A stretch of DNA of 64,000 bases from assembly GCF_007859315.1 (NCBI RefSeq), contig NZ_VOHA01000001.1, positions 1,054,001 through 1,118,000 on the forward strand, in the 5' to 3' direction. Position 1 is the first letter of the stretch. Every line of letters begins with the position of its first letter. Below the pieces are notes generated by a model that worked only from the letters and a program-made list of their open reading frames with translations, ran no database searches and was not told the DNA's origin. The translations under genes and the position numbers were made by a program. The stretch is from Reyranella sp. CPCC 100927 (GTDB lineage: Bacteria; Pseudomonadota; Alphaproteobacteria; Reyranellales; Reyranellaceae). Shown here piece by piece: positions 45,345-55,418 of the stretch.

Positions 45345-46511
45345 ATGGATGCCCAGACCGAACGGCAGCTCGGCGAGCGGGTTGGTGCTGCGCTCGATGC
45401 CAACACTAATGGCCCGGCGGCAGCCGAGTACCGACAGCCGATTACCCATTACATCGACCGCGATCACCTGGCGCGTGAGCGCGACCTGCTGTTTCGCCGG
45501 CAGCCGCTGATCGTGGCGGCGTCGAGCGAGTTCGAGAAGGCGGGCGACTTCCGCACGATGGAGCTCGACGGCGTTTCGGTCCTGATCGTGCGCCAGCGCG
45601 ATGGATCGCTGCGCGCCTTCCACAATGTCTGCCGCCACCGCGGCACGCGCGTCGTCGACGAGGAGGCGGGCTGCCGGCCGACCTTCACGTGCAAGTTCCA
45701 CTCCTGGGTCTATGGCGCCGACGGTGCGTTGCGCCACGTGCCCGGTGCGGAGGGCTTCACCGGCATCGACCGGGCCGAGCACGGGTTGACACCCGTGCCG
45801 GTCGCCGAACGCCACGGCCTGGTGTGGCTCGGCCCCATGGTCGGGGATCCGGTCGACATCGATGCCTTCCTCGGGCCCGTGGGCGACATGCTGGCCGATT
45901 TCCACATCGGCCGCGGCGGCGTCTTCCGCTTCCAGCGCTTCGCCGAGGCGATGAACTGGAAGCTGGTGATCGATACGTTCCTCGAAATCTACCACGTGCC
46001 GTACCTGCACGCGAAAACCATCGCGCCCTACATCGAGGGGCGTGGCGGCGTGAACGACGTGTTCGGTCGTCACGGCCGCTTCCTGGCGCCGCGCGCCTCC
46101 TACGACGCCGTTCGCCAACAGCCGATGCAGCCGGGCGACTTCACGCGCCACGTGATCGTCATCCATCGCATCTTCCCCAACGCCATCGTGATCTGGAACC
46201 GCGATCACTTCGAACTCTGGACCTCGGTTCCCGACGGCAATGATCCCGACCGCTGCATCGTGCGGCTGTGGCTGATCACCACCGAGCGGCAGGTCGCCGA
46301 GGCCGATCGTGCCACCTGGGACAAGAACTGGGACATCACCTTCAACACGGTGCAAAGCGAAGATTTTCCCATGGCGCGCACCATCCAGCGCGGCTTCCAC
46401 AGCGGGGCGCAGACCCACGTCGTGTTCGGTCGCAACGAGAAGGGCCTGCACGATTTCCACGAGTCGCTGCGGCTGGCCCTGGAGCAGCCCTACGCCGCTG
46501 CCGCCGAATGA
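45345..46511 (+). CDS. Rieske [2Fe-2S] aromatic ring-hydroxylating oxygenase, alpha subunit
   Basis: A 388-residue oxygenase. Rieske ligands CRHRG (C96, H98) and CKFHSW (C116, H119); the mononuclear iron site is in DTFLEIYHVPYLH (H217, H222, with a later Asp in QSEDFPMA). The alpha-type oxygenase catalytic domain follows. No reductase, ferredoxin or beta subunit adjoins it, so electron donors lie elsewhere. ATG 45345 follows AAGGGAGGGCGAC. Between an SBP and its permeases, it may act on the imported compound. Confidence 0.9.
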   Translation: MDAQTERQLGERVGAALDANTNGPAAAEYRQPITHYIDRDHLARERDLLFRRQPLIVAASSEFEKAGDFRTMELDGVSVLIVRQRDGSLRAFHNVCRHRGTRVVDEEAGCRPTFTCKFHSWVYGADGALRHVPGAEGFTGIDRAEHGLTPVPVAERHGLVWLGPMVGDPVDIDAFLGPVGDMLADFHIGRGGVFRFQRFAEAMNWKLVIDTFLEIYHVPYLHAKTIAPYIEGRGGVNDVFGRHGRFLAPRASYDAVRQQPMQPGDFTRHVIVIHRIFPNAIVIWNRDHFELWTSVPDGNDPDRCIVRLWLITTERQVAEADRATWDKNWDITFNTVQSEDFPMARTIQRGFHSGAQTHVVFGRNEKGLHDFHESLRLALEQPYAAAAE

Positions 46512-46570
46512 AGCGTTCGGGTGCAATGAAACGTTGAGCCGTCGGGCATTCGCCGGCATTTTACCGGTGC

Positions 46571-47518
46571 ATGCTCGATTTTCTCCTGCGCCGGCTGGTG
46601 GCCGCGCTCCTGACTCTGGCGCTGGCCACAGCAGTGGTGTTCCTGGTGCTGGAGGTCCTGCCCGGCGATCCGGCGTTGGTGATGCTGGGCACCGAGGCAC
46701 GTCCCGATACGCTAGCCGCGCTGCATGCCAAGCTGGGCTTCGACCGGCCGGTGTATGAGCGCTACATCCGCTGGATCGCCAGCCTGCTGACGTTCGATCT
46801 CGGCAACAGCTACGCCTACGGCACGCCGGTGTCGAAGCTGATCCTCGACCGTATCGTCGTCACCCTGCCGCTGGGTGCCTTGGCGCTATCCTTCGCCCTT
46901 TGCGTCGCCATTCCGTTGGGCGTGTTCGCCGCGTCCCGGCGCGGCCAGGCGTCGGACTGGCTGGTGATGGGCTTCGGCCAGCTCGGCATCTCCATTCCCA
47001 ACTTCTGGTTCGGGATCCTGCTGGCTCTGATCTTCGCCGTGGGCTTGAAGCTGTTCCCGGCCGGCGGCTTTCCGGGCTGGGGCGCCGATGCCTGGGGCTC
47101 GCTGCATGCGCTGATCCTGCCGGCACTCTCGCTCAGCCTGCCCGAGATCGCAATCCTGTCGCGGGTCACGCGCTCGTCGATGCTCGATACGCTGCGCGAG
47201 GACTATGTGCGCACGGCCCGGGCCAAGGGCGTTGCCGAGCGTGATGTCCTGATGCGCCATGCGCTGCGCAACGCGCTGGTGCCCATCGTCACCATCGCCG
47301 GCCTGATGGCGGGTTTCCTGCTGGCCGGCGCCATCATCGTGGAGACCGTGTTCTACCTGCCCGGCGTGGGCAAGCTGGTCTTCGACGCCATCAACAACCG
47401 CGACCTGATCGTGATCAAGAACGTGGTGATCCTGCTGACGGCAGTGGTTCTGGCCGTGAACCTGATCGTCGACGTGATCTATGTCATTCTCGACCCGCGC
47501 CCCAAGGTGAGCGTATGA
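46571..47518 (+). CDS. ABC transporter permease, DppB type
   Basis: A 315-residue inner-membrane permease with six helices. The N-terminal helix (LLRRLVAALLTLALATAVVF) is followed by LPGDPALVMLGTEA; the cytoplasmic EAA loop is RTARAKGVAERDVLMRHALR. It starts 59 bases after the Rieske stop and overlaps the DppC start (ATGA). Confidence 0.94.
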   Translation: MLDFLLRRLVAALLTLALATAVVFLVLEVLPGDPALVMLGTEARPDTLAALHAKLGFDRPVYERYIRWIASLLTFDLGNSYAYGTPVSKLILDRIVVTLPLGALALSFALCVAIPLGVFAASRRGQASDWLVMGFGQLGISIPNFWFGILLALIFAVGLKLFPAGGFPGWGADAWGSLHALILPALSLSLPEIAILSRVTRSSMLDTLREDYVRTARAKGVAERDVLMRHALRNALVPIVTIAGLMAGFLLAGAIIVETVFYLPGVGKLVFDAINNRDLIVIKNVVILLTAVVLAVNLIVDVIYVILDPRPKVSV

Positions 47519-48357
47519 GTGCCTTCTGGTCGCGGGCGCGACACCACACCGGCTTCCTGATCGGTGCCGCGCTGGTTCTGCTGGTGGCGCTGACGGCGCT
47601 GCTGTCGCTGGTGTGGACGCCGCATCCATATGACGACCTGCGCATGGCGATGAAGCTCAAGCCGCCGGATGCAACGTGGCCACTGGGCACCGACCATCGC
47701 GGTCGCGATGTGCTGTCGCGCATCATGGTGGGGGCACAGACCTCGATCACCGTCGGCCTGATCGCGGTGTCCATCGGCATGGTGCTGGGTGTCTGCCTGG
47801 GGGCCTGGGCGGCGGCGCGTCGCGGCTGGCTCGATGAGCTGGTCTCGCGGATGAACGACCTGATGTTCGCCTTTCCGGCTGTGCTGATGGCGATCCTGAT
47901 CACGTCGGTGTTCGGCGCCAGCGCCACCAACGCCATCCTCGCCATCGGCATCTTCAACATCCCGGTGTTCGCGCGGGTCACACGCGGCGCGGCATTGACG
48001 ATGTGGGGACGCGATTTCGTGCGAGCCGCCTCGGCGCTGGGGCTGGGGCCGTTCACCATCACCGTGCGGCATGTGCTGCCCAACATCGCCAGTGTGTTGC
48101 TGGTGCAGGCCACCATCCAGTTCGCCACCGCGATCCTTGCCGAGGCCGGCCTGAGCTATCTCGGCCTGGGTGCGCAGCCACCGGTGCCGTCCTGGGGCCG
48201 CATGCTCTACGACGCCCAGACCTATCTCTACGACGCGCCCGGCCTGGCGATCTATCCGGGCCTCGCGATCGCGATCACCGTACTGGGCCTCAACATGTTG
48301 GGTGACGGCCTGCGCGATCTGCTCGATCCGCGCCTGCGCCTGATGCGTGTGGGGTGA
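47515..48357 (+). CDS. ABC transporter permease, DppC type
   Basis: A 280-residue permease with the DppC N-terminal TM (FLIGAALVLLVALTALL), PLGTDHRGRDVLSRIMVGAQ, and EAA loop RAASALGLGPFTITVRHVLP. Pairs with the upstream DppB-like permease. Ends 222 bases before the LLM oxidoreductase; the sigma-54 control region lies in that gap. Confidence 0.94.
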   Translation: MSAFWSRARHHTGFLIGAALVLLVALTALLSLVWTPHPYDDLRMAMKLKPPDATWPLGTDHRGRDVLSRIMVGAQTSITVGLIAVSIGMVLGVCLGAWAAARRGWLDELVSRMNDLMFAFPAVLMAILITSVFGASATNAILAIGIFNIPVFARVTRGAALTMWGRDFVRAASALGLGPFTITVRHVLPNIASVLLVQATIQFATAILAEAGLSYLGLGAQPPVPSWGRMLYDAQTYLYDAPGLAIYPGLAIAITVLGLNMLGDGLRDLLDPRLRLMRVG

Positions 48358-48378
48358 GCCGCGCGCATCGATCCCGCC

Positions 48379-48416
48379 GTCTCACGGGTGATGAGACAGT
48401 CTCACGAGAATGAGAC
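48379..48416. promoter_or_regulatory. tandem inverted-repeat enhancer (UAS) for the sigma-54 promoter
   Basis: Two tandem inverted repeats: GTCTCA-N7-TGAGAC (48379-48397) and GTCTCA-N6-TGAGAC (48399-48416), one base apart. Their centre is about 107 bases upstream of the sigma-54 promoter, a typical distance for bacterial enhancer-binding proteins, and a gene for such a protein faces this region. Confidence 0.7.
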
Positions 48417-48463
48417 GGTGATCGCCATCGGCGCGGACTTGCGGGCTCGCGATTGAGAAGAAG

Positions 48464-48476
48464 AATCAGCACTTTA
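48464..48476 (+). promoter_or_regulatory. IHF-like site
   Basis: AATCAGCACTTTA fits WATCARN4TTR with one departure from the strict consensus, and it lies between the enhancer repeats and the -24/-12 promoter, where IHF bends DNA in sigma-54 systems. Prediction by consensus only. Confidence 0.45.
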
Positions 48477-48503
48477 TCCAGTGCCTCCACCGTTGCTCCC
48501 GAC

Positions 48504-48518
48504 TGGCACGACACTTGC
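48504..48518 (+). promoter_or_regulatory. sigma-54 (-24/-12) promoter
   Basis: TGGCAC, 5 bases, TTGC exactly match the sigma-54 consensus, with the GG and GC dinucleotides spaced correctly. Transcription would start at about 48530, 50 bases before the LLM gene. Confidence 0.85.
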
Positions 48519-48579
48519 CAACCAAGGCGGGTGCGCACCTGCGCATCACATGGCGTGCCGCAACAGCGGGAGGAAAACG

Positions 48580-49680
48580 ATGGAACTTGGCTACTTCACG
48601 ATGCCGTCGCATCCACCGGAGTGTGGACTGAAGGAGGGGCATGACTGGGACCTGCAGGTCCTGCGCTGGCTCGACGAACTCGGCTATCAGGAAGCGTGGA
48701 TCGGCGAGCACCACACGGCGCCGTGGGAGCCGCATCCGGCGCCCGACCTCCTGGTTGCGCAGGCGTTCCTGCAAACCAAGAACCTGCGCATCGGTCCCGG
48801 CGGCTTCCTGTTGCCCTACCATCACCCCGCCGAACTGGCTAATCGCGTGGCCATGCTGGATCACCTGTCCAACGGCCGGTTGAATTTCGGCGTCGCGGCC
48901 TCGGGCCTGCCCAGCGACTGGGCGATGTTCAATGTCGACGGCATGTCCGGGCAGAACCGGGACATGACCCGCGAGGCGCTGGAGATCATCCTCAAGCTGT
49001 GGTCCGAACCGGCGCCGTTCAAATACGAGGGCAAGTACTGGACCGTGTCGAAGCCGGAGCGGATGTTCGACCTCCTGCAGCCGCACCTCAAGCCGGTGCA
49101 GGCACCGCATCCGCCGATCGGCGTCGCCGGCCTGTCCAAGAATTCCGATACCTTGAAGCTGGCCGGGGAGCGCGGGTTCATTCCGATGAGCCTCAACCTC
49201 AATCCCGCCTATGTCGCCAGCCACTGGGAGTCGGTCGAAGCCGGCGCCGCCAAGGCCGGACGCAAGGCGGACCGCAGGGACTGGCGGCTCGTGCGCGAGG
49301 TGTTCGTTGCCGATACCGACGAAGAAGCCTGGAAGCTGTCGACCGGCGACATGATGGGCCGGATGATGCGCGAGTACTTCCTGCCGCTGCTCGGCAATTT
49401 CGGCTTCAAGGACTATCTGAAGCATGCGCCTGACGTGCCGGACAGCGACATCACGGTGGAGTATTGCGCGCGCCGCAACTGGATCATCGGCTCACCGGCG
49501 ACCGTGGCCGAGAAGATCGACACCATCTATCGCGAGGTGGGTGGCTTCGGCGTGCTGTGCGTTTTCGGCTTCGACTACAAGCACAAGCCCGACGCGTGGC
49601 GCCGTTCGCTCGAACTGCTGAAGAACGAGGTGATGCCGCGCCTCAAGCATCTCGGTGCCGACCTGGTGAAAGCGGCATGA
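48580..49680 (+). CDS. LLM class flavin-dependent oxidoreductase (bacterial luciferase-like monooxygenase)
   Basis: A 366-residue TIM-barrel flavin monooxygenase: FAQ-type N-terminus MELGYFTMPSHPP, GYQEAWIGEHHTAPWEPHPA, and RLNFGVAASGLPSDWAMFNV. Similar proteins are often labelled limonene monooxygenase or alkanesulfonate-type; the substrate cannot be fixed from sequence. It needs FMNH2 from a partner reductase, none of which adjoins. ATG 48580 follows GGGAGGAAAA. It is the sole gene between the sigma-54 promoter and the terminator-like repeats. Confidence 0.9.
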   Translation: MELGYFTMPSHPPECGLKEGHDWDLQVLRWLDELGYQEAWIGEHHTAPWEPHPAPDLLVAQAFLQTKNLRIGPGGFLLPYHHPAELANRVAMLDHLSNGRLNFGVAASGLPSDWAMFNVDGMSGQNRDMTREALEIILKLWSEPAPFKYEGKYWTVSKPERMFDLLQPHLKPVQAPHPPIGVAGLSKNSDTLKLAGERGFIPMSLNLNPAYVASHWESVEAGAAKAGRKADRRDWRLVREVFVADTDEEAWKLSTGDMMGRMMREYFLPLLGNFGFKDYLKHAPDVPDSDITVEYCARRNWIIGSPATVAEKIDTIYREVGGFGVLCVFGFDYKHKPDAWRRSLELLKNEVMPRLKHLGADLVKAA

Positions 49681-49683
49681 CAT

Positions 49684-49890
49684 CCCGGGAGCGCGGGCGT
49701 CCCCGCGCTCCCAGGCAACCGCATATCGTCACGCACAACCTCATCCTGAGGAGCCGGCGCAGCCGGCGTCTCGAAGGATGGGCTGCAGTCGCGGTTTGTG
49801 TGATAGCCCACCCTTCGAGACGCTCGCTACACTCGCTCCTCAGGGTGAGGTCAGTGCCATATGCAATGGCGCCGCCCGCGCTCCCAGCGC
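49684..49890. repeat. nested intergenic inverted repeats
   Basis: The 223-base gap between convergent genes holds: a small hairpin GGGAGCGCGGG/CCCGCGCTCCC (49687-49712), an element whose arms span 49739-49765 and about 49826-49851 (CATCCTGAGGAGC...GCTCCTCAGGGTGAGG, with GTCTCGAAGGAT/TTCGAGACGC inside), and a loose copy of the first arm at 49873-49886. The GAGGAGC...GTCTCGAAGGATG type is common in alphaproteobacteria. Probably terminates both transcripts. Confidence 0.75.
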
Positions 49891-49903
49891 AGCGGAACGT
49901 GCT

Positions 49904-51757
<1,854 letters not shown>

Positions 51758-51867
51758 CCAGCCGTTCCCGCCCTGACTTTCTTGTCCCGACCACACACCG
51801 GGCTTCCCCTGTTGTCAATCCGGTATCGTTCGAGCCCAAAGCAGCTGCCGCCTGGCGCCGATGCGCA

Positions 51868-52761
51868 TCAGGTGCGTCGTGCCGATGACGGGATGAGCGC
51901 AAGGAACAATGCTGCCACGGCGCAGGTCAGTGCGCCGGCCTGCGGGATGCCAAACGGTTCGCCGTGCACGATGATGCCGCCGGTCATGGCCACGATCGGC
52001 ACCAGGATCGATGACAGCGCTCCGACCTGCGCCGGCAGCAGCTCGACGATGCGAAACCAGATCAGGGTGCCGATCGCCGTCGGCACGAAGGCGAGGAACG
52101 CCACGGCAACCATGACCGTGACGCTGGGCAGGAAGGGATGCAGATCAGCGAAGACGAAGGCACCGATCACGATCGGCACGGCGCCGATGGCGAGCTGCCA
52201 GGCTGTCAGCGCCAGCGGATGCATCCCGCCCCAGTCGGTGCGTTTGTTGATCAGGGTGCCGCAGGCCCAGCCGATGCCGGCCAGCAGGCTGAAGCCGATG
52301 CCGAATGGTGCGCCGGCCAGCCGCGTGAGGTTGGGCCATGCCAGCAGCGCCACGGCGCCGGCACCGAATGCCAGGGCCAGTGCCACGCGGCCGGTCAGCG
52401 GCTCGCGCAGGAACGTGATCGAGATCAGCGCTGCCCACAGCGGCATGGTGTAGCCGAGCACGGCGGCCTGGCCGGACGGGATGTAGAGAATGGCCGCCGT
52501 CGCTGCCAGGTACCAGGCGGTGATGTTGCCCAGCGCAGCGGCGATCAGGGGCCGCCAGCGGCCCGGCGGTACGGTCATGGGGATGCCACGCAGGCGTACC
52601 ACCAGGAACATCAGCAGCGCGGCGCCGCTCACGGCCAGCGCGCGAAACGTCCATACCGAGAGTTCGCGCAGCACCAGGTTGAACATCGGCCAGCTGCCGC
52701 CCCACAGCAGGGCCAGTGCCGGCAGCAGCAGCATGGCGCTGCGCGAGCGCGGCGCCATCAT
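51868..52761 (-). CDS. EamA/DMT family exporter
   Basis: A 297-residue drug/metabolite transporter with ten hydrophobic helices in two EamA repeats (LALLWGGSWPMFNLVL, then GFSLLAGIGWACGTLI). Substrate unknown, usually amino acids, amines or drugs. Its ATG directly follows the TAG of the neighbouring exporter, so the two are co-translated tandem paralogues. Confidence 0.88.
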   Translation of the reverse strand: MMAPRSRSAMLLLPALALLWGGSWPMFNLVLRELSVWTFRALAVSGAALLMFLVVRLRGIPMTVPPGRWRPLIAAALGNITAWYLAATAAILYIPSGQAAVLGYTMPLWAALISITFLREPLTGRVALALAFGAGAVALLAWPNLTRLAGAPFGIGFSLLAGIGWACGTLINKRTDWGGMHPLALTAWQLAIGAVPIVIGAFVFADLHPFLPSVTVMVAVAFLAFVPTAIGTLIWFRIVELLPAQVGALSSILVPIVAMTGGIIVHGEPFGIPQAGALTCAVAALFLALIPSSARRT

Positions 52762-53664
52762 CTAGGCGCGCACCGGTGCGGCGGCGCGCGGCGGCACCAG
52801 GGCCAGCCACAAGGCGGCGACCGTGCAGGCGAGTGCCGCGATCTGCAGTGGTCCCATCGGCTCGCCGAACAGCAGCACACCGGCAATGACGGCGACCACC
52901 GGGATGGAAACGGACGACAGGCCCGCGACCTGCGCCGGCAGCAGGTGGACCAGCGTGAACCAGATCGCCGTGCCGATCGACATCGGGATCAGCGCGATAT
53001 AGAGCGACACGCCGATCACCAGCGGACTCACGCGTGGCCAGGCGCCGTCGAACAGGAAGAAGCCGGCGATGATCGGCGGCAGGCACAGCAGCATCTGCCA
53101 TGCCGTGAGCGCCAGCCCCATGCCGCCCCAGTTGGTGCGTTTCACGATCACGGTGCCGACCGCCCAGGCGAGGCCGGCACCCAGGCCGGCGGCCAGGCCC
53201 AACGGCGCGCCGGCGTAGGCGCCGAAATTGGGAATCATCAGGAAGACCACGGCGGCAACGCCCATCACGATCGCAACCAGCATGCGCAGCGTGAAGCGCT
53301 GGCCCAGGAAGATCGCCGACAACGGCGCCAGCCACAGCGGCATGCTGTAGGCGAGGATCGAGGCCTGGCCCGATGGCAGGTAGACCACGGCCAGTGCCGT
53401 GGCCATGTTCCAGATCGTCATGTTGCCGATCGAGGCCGCCAGCAGCGGCCACCACAGGTGGCGCGGCACGGCGAGCCGCTCGCCGCGCAGCTTGGCGGCG
53501 GCGAACAGGGCCGCCGATGCGATCGCGACCACCAGGGTGCGGAAGCTCCACACCGAGAGTTCGCTGAGCGCGACGCGAAACAGCGGCCAGTTGGTGCCCC
53601 ATAACAGGGTCAGGAGGACCAGCAGCACGATCGCCCTGGTCGGCGGTGCGGAGCGATCGGTCAT
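52762..53664 (-). CDS. EamA/DMT family exporter, paralogue of the next gene
   Basis: A 300-residue EamA protein: LTLLWGTNWPLFRVAL and AAGLGAGLAWAVGTVIVKRTNW. The upstream member of the tandem pair; its sequence aligns along its length with the downstream copy, indicating a duplication. EamA pairs can form heterodimers. Confidence 0.88.
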   Translation of the reverse strand: MTDRSAPPTRAIVLLVLLTLLWGTNWPLFRVALSELSVWSFRTLVVAIASAALFAAAKLRGERLAVPRHLWWPLLAASIGNMTIWNMATALAVVYLPSGQASILAYSMPLWLAPLSAIFLGQRFTLRMLVAIVMGVAAVVFLMIPNFGAYAGAPLGLAAGLGAGLAWAVGTVIVKRTNWGGMGLALTAWQMLLCLPPIIAGFFLFDGAWPRVSPLVIGVSLYIALIPMSIGTAIWFTLVHLLPAQVAGLSSVSIPVVAVIAGVLLFGEPMGPLQIAALACTVAALWLALVPPRAAAPVRA

Positions 53665-53782
53665 CGTGGGGAAATGGCCAGTGGCGGCGTCTTGGGTTAC
53701 CGCCCGACCCTAGGGGTATGGCCTTGCGGCGTCCACCATGGCCGCCGCATGGCTCTTATCCTTCCCGCGCAGCGTGCATGCC

Positions 53783-54220
53783 TTATGCCGACTGCTCTTC
53801 CGGCGCGCCCAGCGCGCAGCCGGCGATGCGCCAGGTACCGTCGGGCTGCTTCTCCATGGTGTAGAAGGCCGTCACGGCGCGCCCGTCCGGACCCACGATA
53901 TGCACCTTCTGGACGATCAGATCGCCGACCAGGCTGATATCGCCGAAACGATAGGCCTGCGGCCGGTAGACCGGCTGATAGCCGCCCCGCACCATGGCCA
54001 TGAACTGATCGACGGTGCCGAACATCTGCTGGATCGCGGGCGCCGCATGGGCGAAGGCCGCTGCGCCATCGTCGCGGCGAAATGCCGCGATCTGGCTGTC
54101 GATGACGGTGCGGATCGCGGCGCTGTCGGCGGCATCCGGTGGTTCGGCGGCGCGCGCGGCCGCGCCGGCCCATCCCAGTGCCAGCAGCAGCCACAGGCCG
54201 ATCAAGGTTCGACGCATCAT
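53783..54220 (-). CDS. exported DUF4864 protein
   Basis: A 145-residue protein with signal peptide (TLIGLWLLLALGWAGAAARA) and a DUF4864 (NTF2-like) body: IRTVIDSQIAAFRRDDGAAAFAHA, RPQAYRFGDIS, and GTWRIAGCAL. ATG 54220 with GGGGGAG 7 bases upstream is preferred over a frame open to 54277. The role is unknown; the periplasmic location is inferred. Confidence 0.77.
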   Translation of the reverse strand: MMRRTLIGLWLLLALGWAGAAARAAEPPDAADSAAIRTVIDSQIAAFRRDDGAAAFAHAAPAIQQMFGTVDQFMAMVRGGYQPVYRPQAYRFGDISLVGDLIVQKVHIVGPDGRAVTAFYTMEKQPDGTWRIAGCALGAPEEQSA

Positions 54221-54321
54221 GCCGCGCTCCCCCGTCGTTGCCTTCAGGGTACGCCGGCGACGCGTCAACGGTCGCACGTGACGCGATCACATGGCGGTGA
54301 GAGCCGGAATGGCGTGCGCCG

Positions 54322-54975
54322 TCAGCGGCCAGCGCCACCGGCGGTGCGCAGGGTGCCCGGGCGGCCGGCGTTGACCGCGTAGCCCAGCGCCGCCAGGGTC
54401 GGTCGTTCCGTCATCAGGAAGGTGCTCTGCCGGGCGATCTCGCCGTCGATCTCGCCGGCCAGGCGCCGCAGTTCCTGCCGCGTGCGGTCGGCCTCGCTCT
54501 CGCTGGTGCGCGCGGCGCGGCGGTCGGGAGCAGGGCGCGTGGCGACGGGTACAGCGGCGACCGTCGTCACCTGTTGTCTGACCTGGGCTGCCAGCGCATC
54601 GAGCTGGCCGAGGTTGGCGGTGATCGTGTCGAGATGGCCTTGGGCTGCGTTCCAGCGTTCCACCAGGTCGCGATTGGCCGGCGTCGTACCGGCCTGCAGG
54701 CGGCCATTGATGGCGGCGATCGCGATGCTGTAGCCCTCCGTTTCGCTGGCGGTCGACCGGCGCAAGGCATCGAGGCGGTCGGCGTGCTGGGCCACGATCC
54801 CTGATGGCGCGGTCCCGTCGGCCCGCACCGGGCCGGTCCGGCCGCCGCCGAGCGCCGGGGGCGGACGGTCGCCGCCGTCGGCGCAGGCTGCCAGCGCCGC
54901 CAGGAGCGCGGCGGCACCGAGAGCTCTCCGGAATCGTTTGTGAACAGACACGTCGATGGGACAGGGAGTCAGCAT
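54322..54975 (-). CDS. putative lipoprotein, unknown function
   Basis: A 217-residue protein with a lipobox LLAALAAC after a basic N-region (HKRFRRALGAAA). The body is alanine/arginine-rich with amphipathic helices (RQELRRLAGEIDGEIARQSTFL) that could be coiled coil. ATG 54975 is used; a GTG at 54948 nearer the lipobox is possible. No family recognised. Confidence 0.62.
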   Translation of the reverse strand: MLTPCPIDVSVHKRFRRALGAAALLAALAACADGGDRPPPALGGGRTGPVRADGTAPSGIVAQHADRLDALRRSTASETEGYSIAIAAINGRLQAGTTPANRDLVERWNAAQGHLDTITANLGQLDALAAQVRQQVTTVAAVPVATRPAPDRRAARTSESEADRTRQELRRLAGEIDGEIARQSTFLMTERPTLAALGYAVNAGRPGTLRTAGGAGR

Positions 54976-55172
54976 GAACCCAGCGTACCGCGCAAAATGT
55001 GGCGGAATCAGCTCTTTGAACCCCGACATCGTGGGGCCTGGTCGACCAGCCACCGGACCGCCGATTTCCGTTCACCGGGGCGCAGTCGCCGCTTGCGTCG
55101 GCGGGGTGATTTGAGTAGTTTCCGCCCCTCGCACGGCGACCCTTAACAGCGCCGAGGCGATGCTGTGGCTAG

Positions 55173-55249
55173 GCGCCCGTAGCTCAACTGGATAGAGCAT
55201 CTGACTACGGATCAGAAGGTTAGGAGTTCGAATCTTCTCGGGCGCGCCA
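55173..55249 (+). tRNA. tRNA-Arg (anticodon ACG)
   Basis: A 77-base cloverleaf with a 7-base-pair acceptor stem GCGCCCG/CGGGCGC, D-arm, anticodon stem TCTGA/TCAGA around CTACGGA (ACG), T-arm with TTCGAAT and an encoded CCA at 55247-55249. Reads CGU/CGC/CGA after A34-to-inosine editing. The DNA to its right changes character (see 55419 on), making it a plausible integration site. Confidence 0.97.
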
Positions 55250-55418
55250 CAGACCGCCGATTGCCCTCCAAAGCCGCCGATAACCACCGAAACTATGACC
55301 GCGTGAAGGGCCGGAAGTAGCCCGCGTGCGGAAAGGCCTGGAAACAGCGGCTTTCGGCGGTGAAAAGGTCGAAGCGGCGCGGAAGCCCCGCGCCACGCCG
55401 CAGAGAGAAGCACGCCGC
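55250..55418. other. tRNA-downstream gap
   Basis: 169 bases after the tRNA with no recognisable gene, integrase or exact repeat of the tRNA 3' end. CCGCCGAT occurs twice at 55254-55289. Confidence 0.4.

Noticed and set aside
52145-53602. 485-residue minus-strand frame across the EamA pair
   Set aside because: Alternative frame of two duplicated genes; the repeat similarity of the shadow only reflects the duplication.
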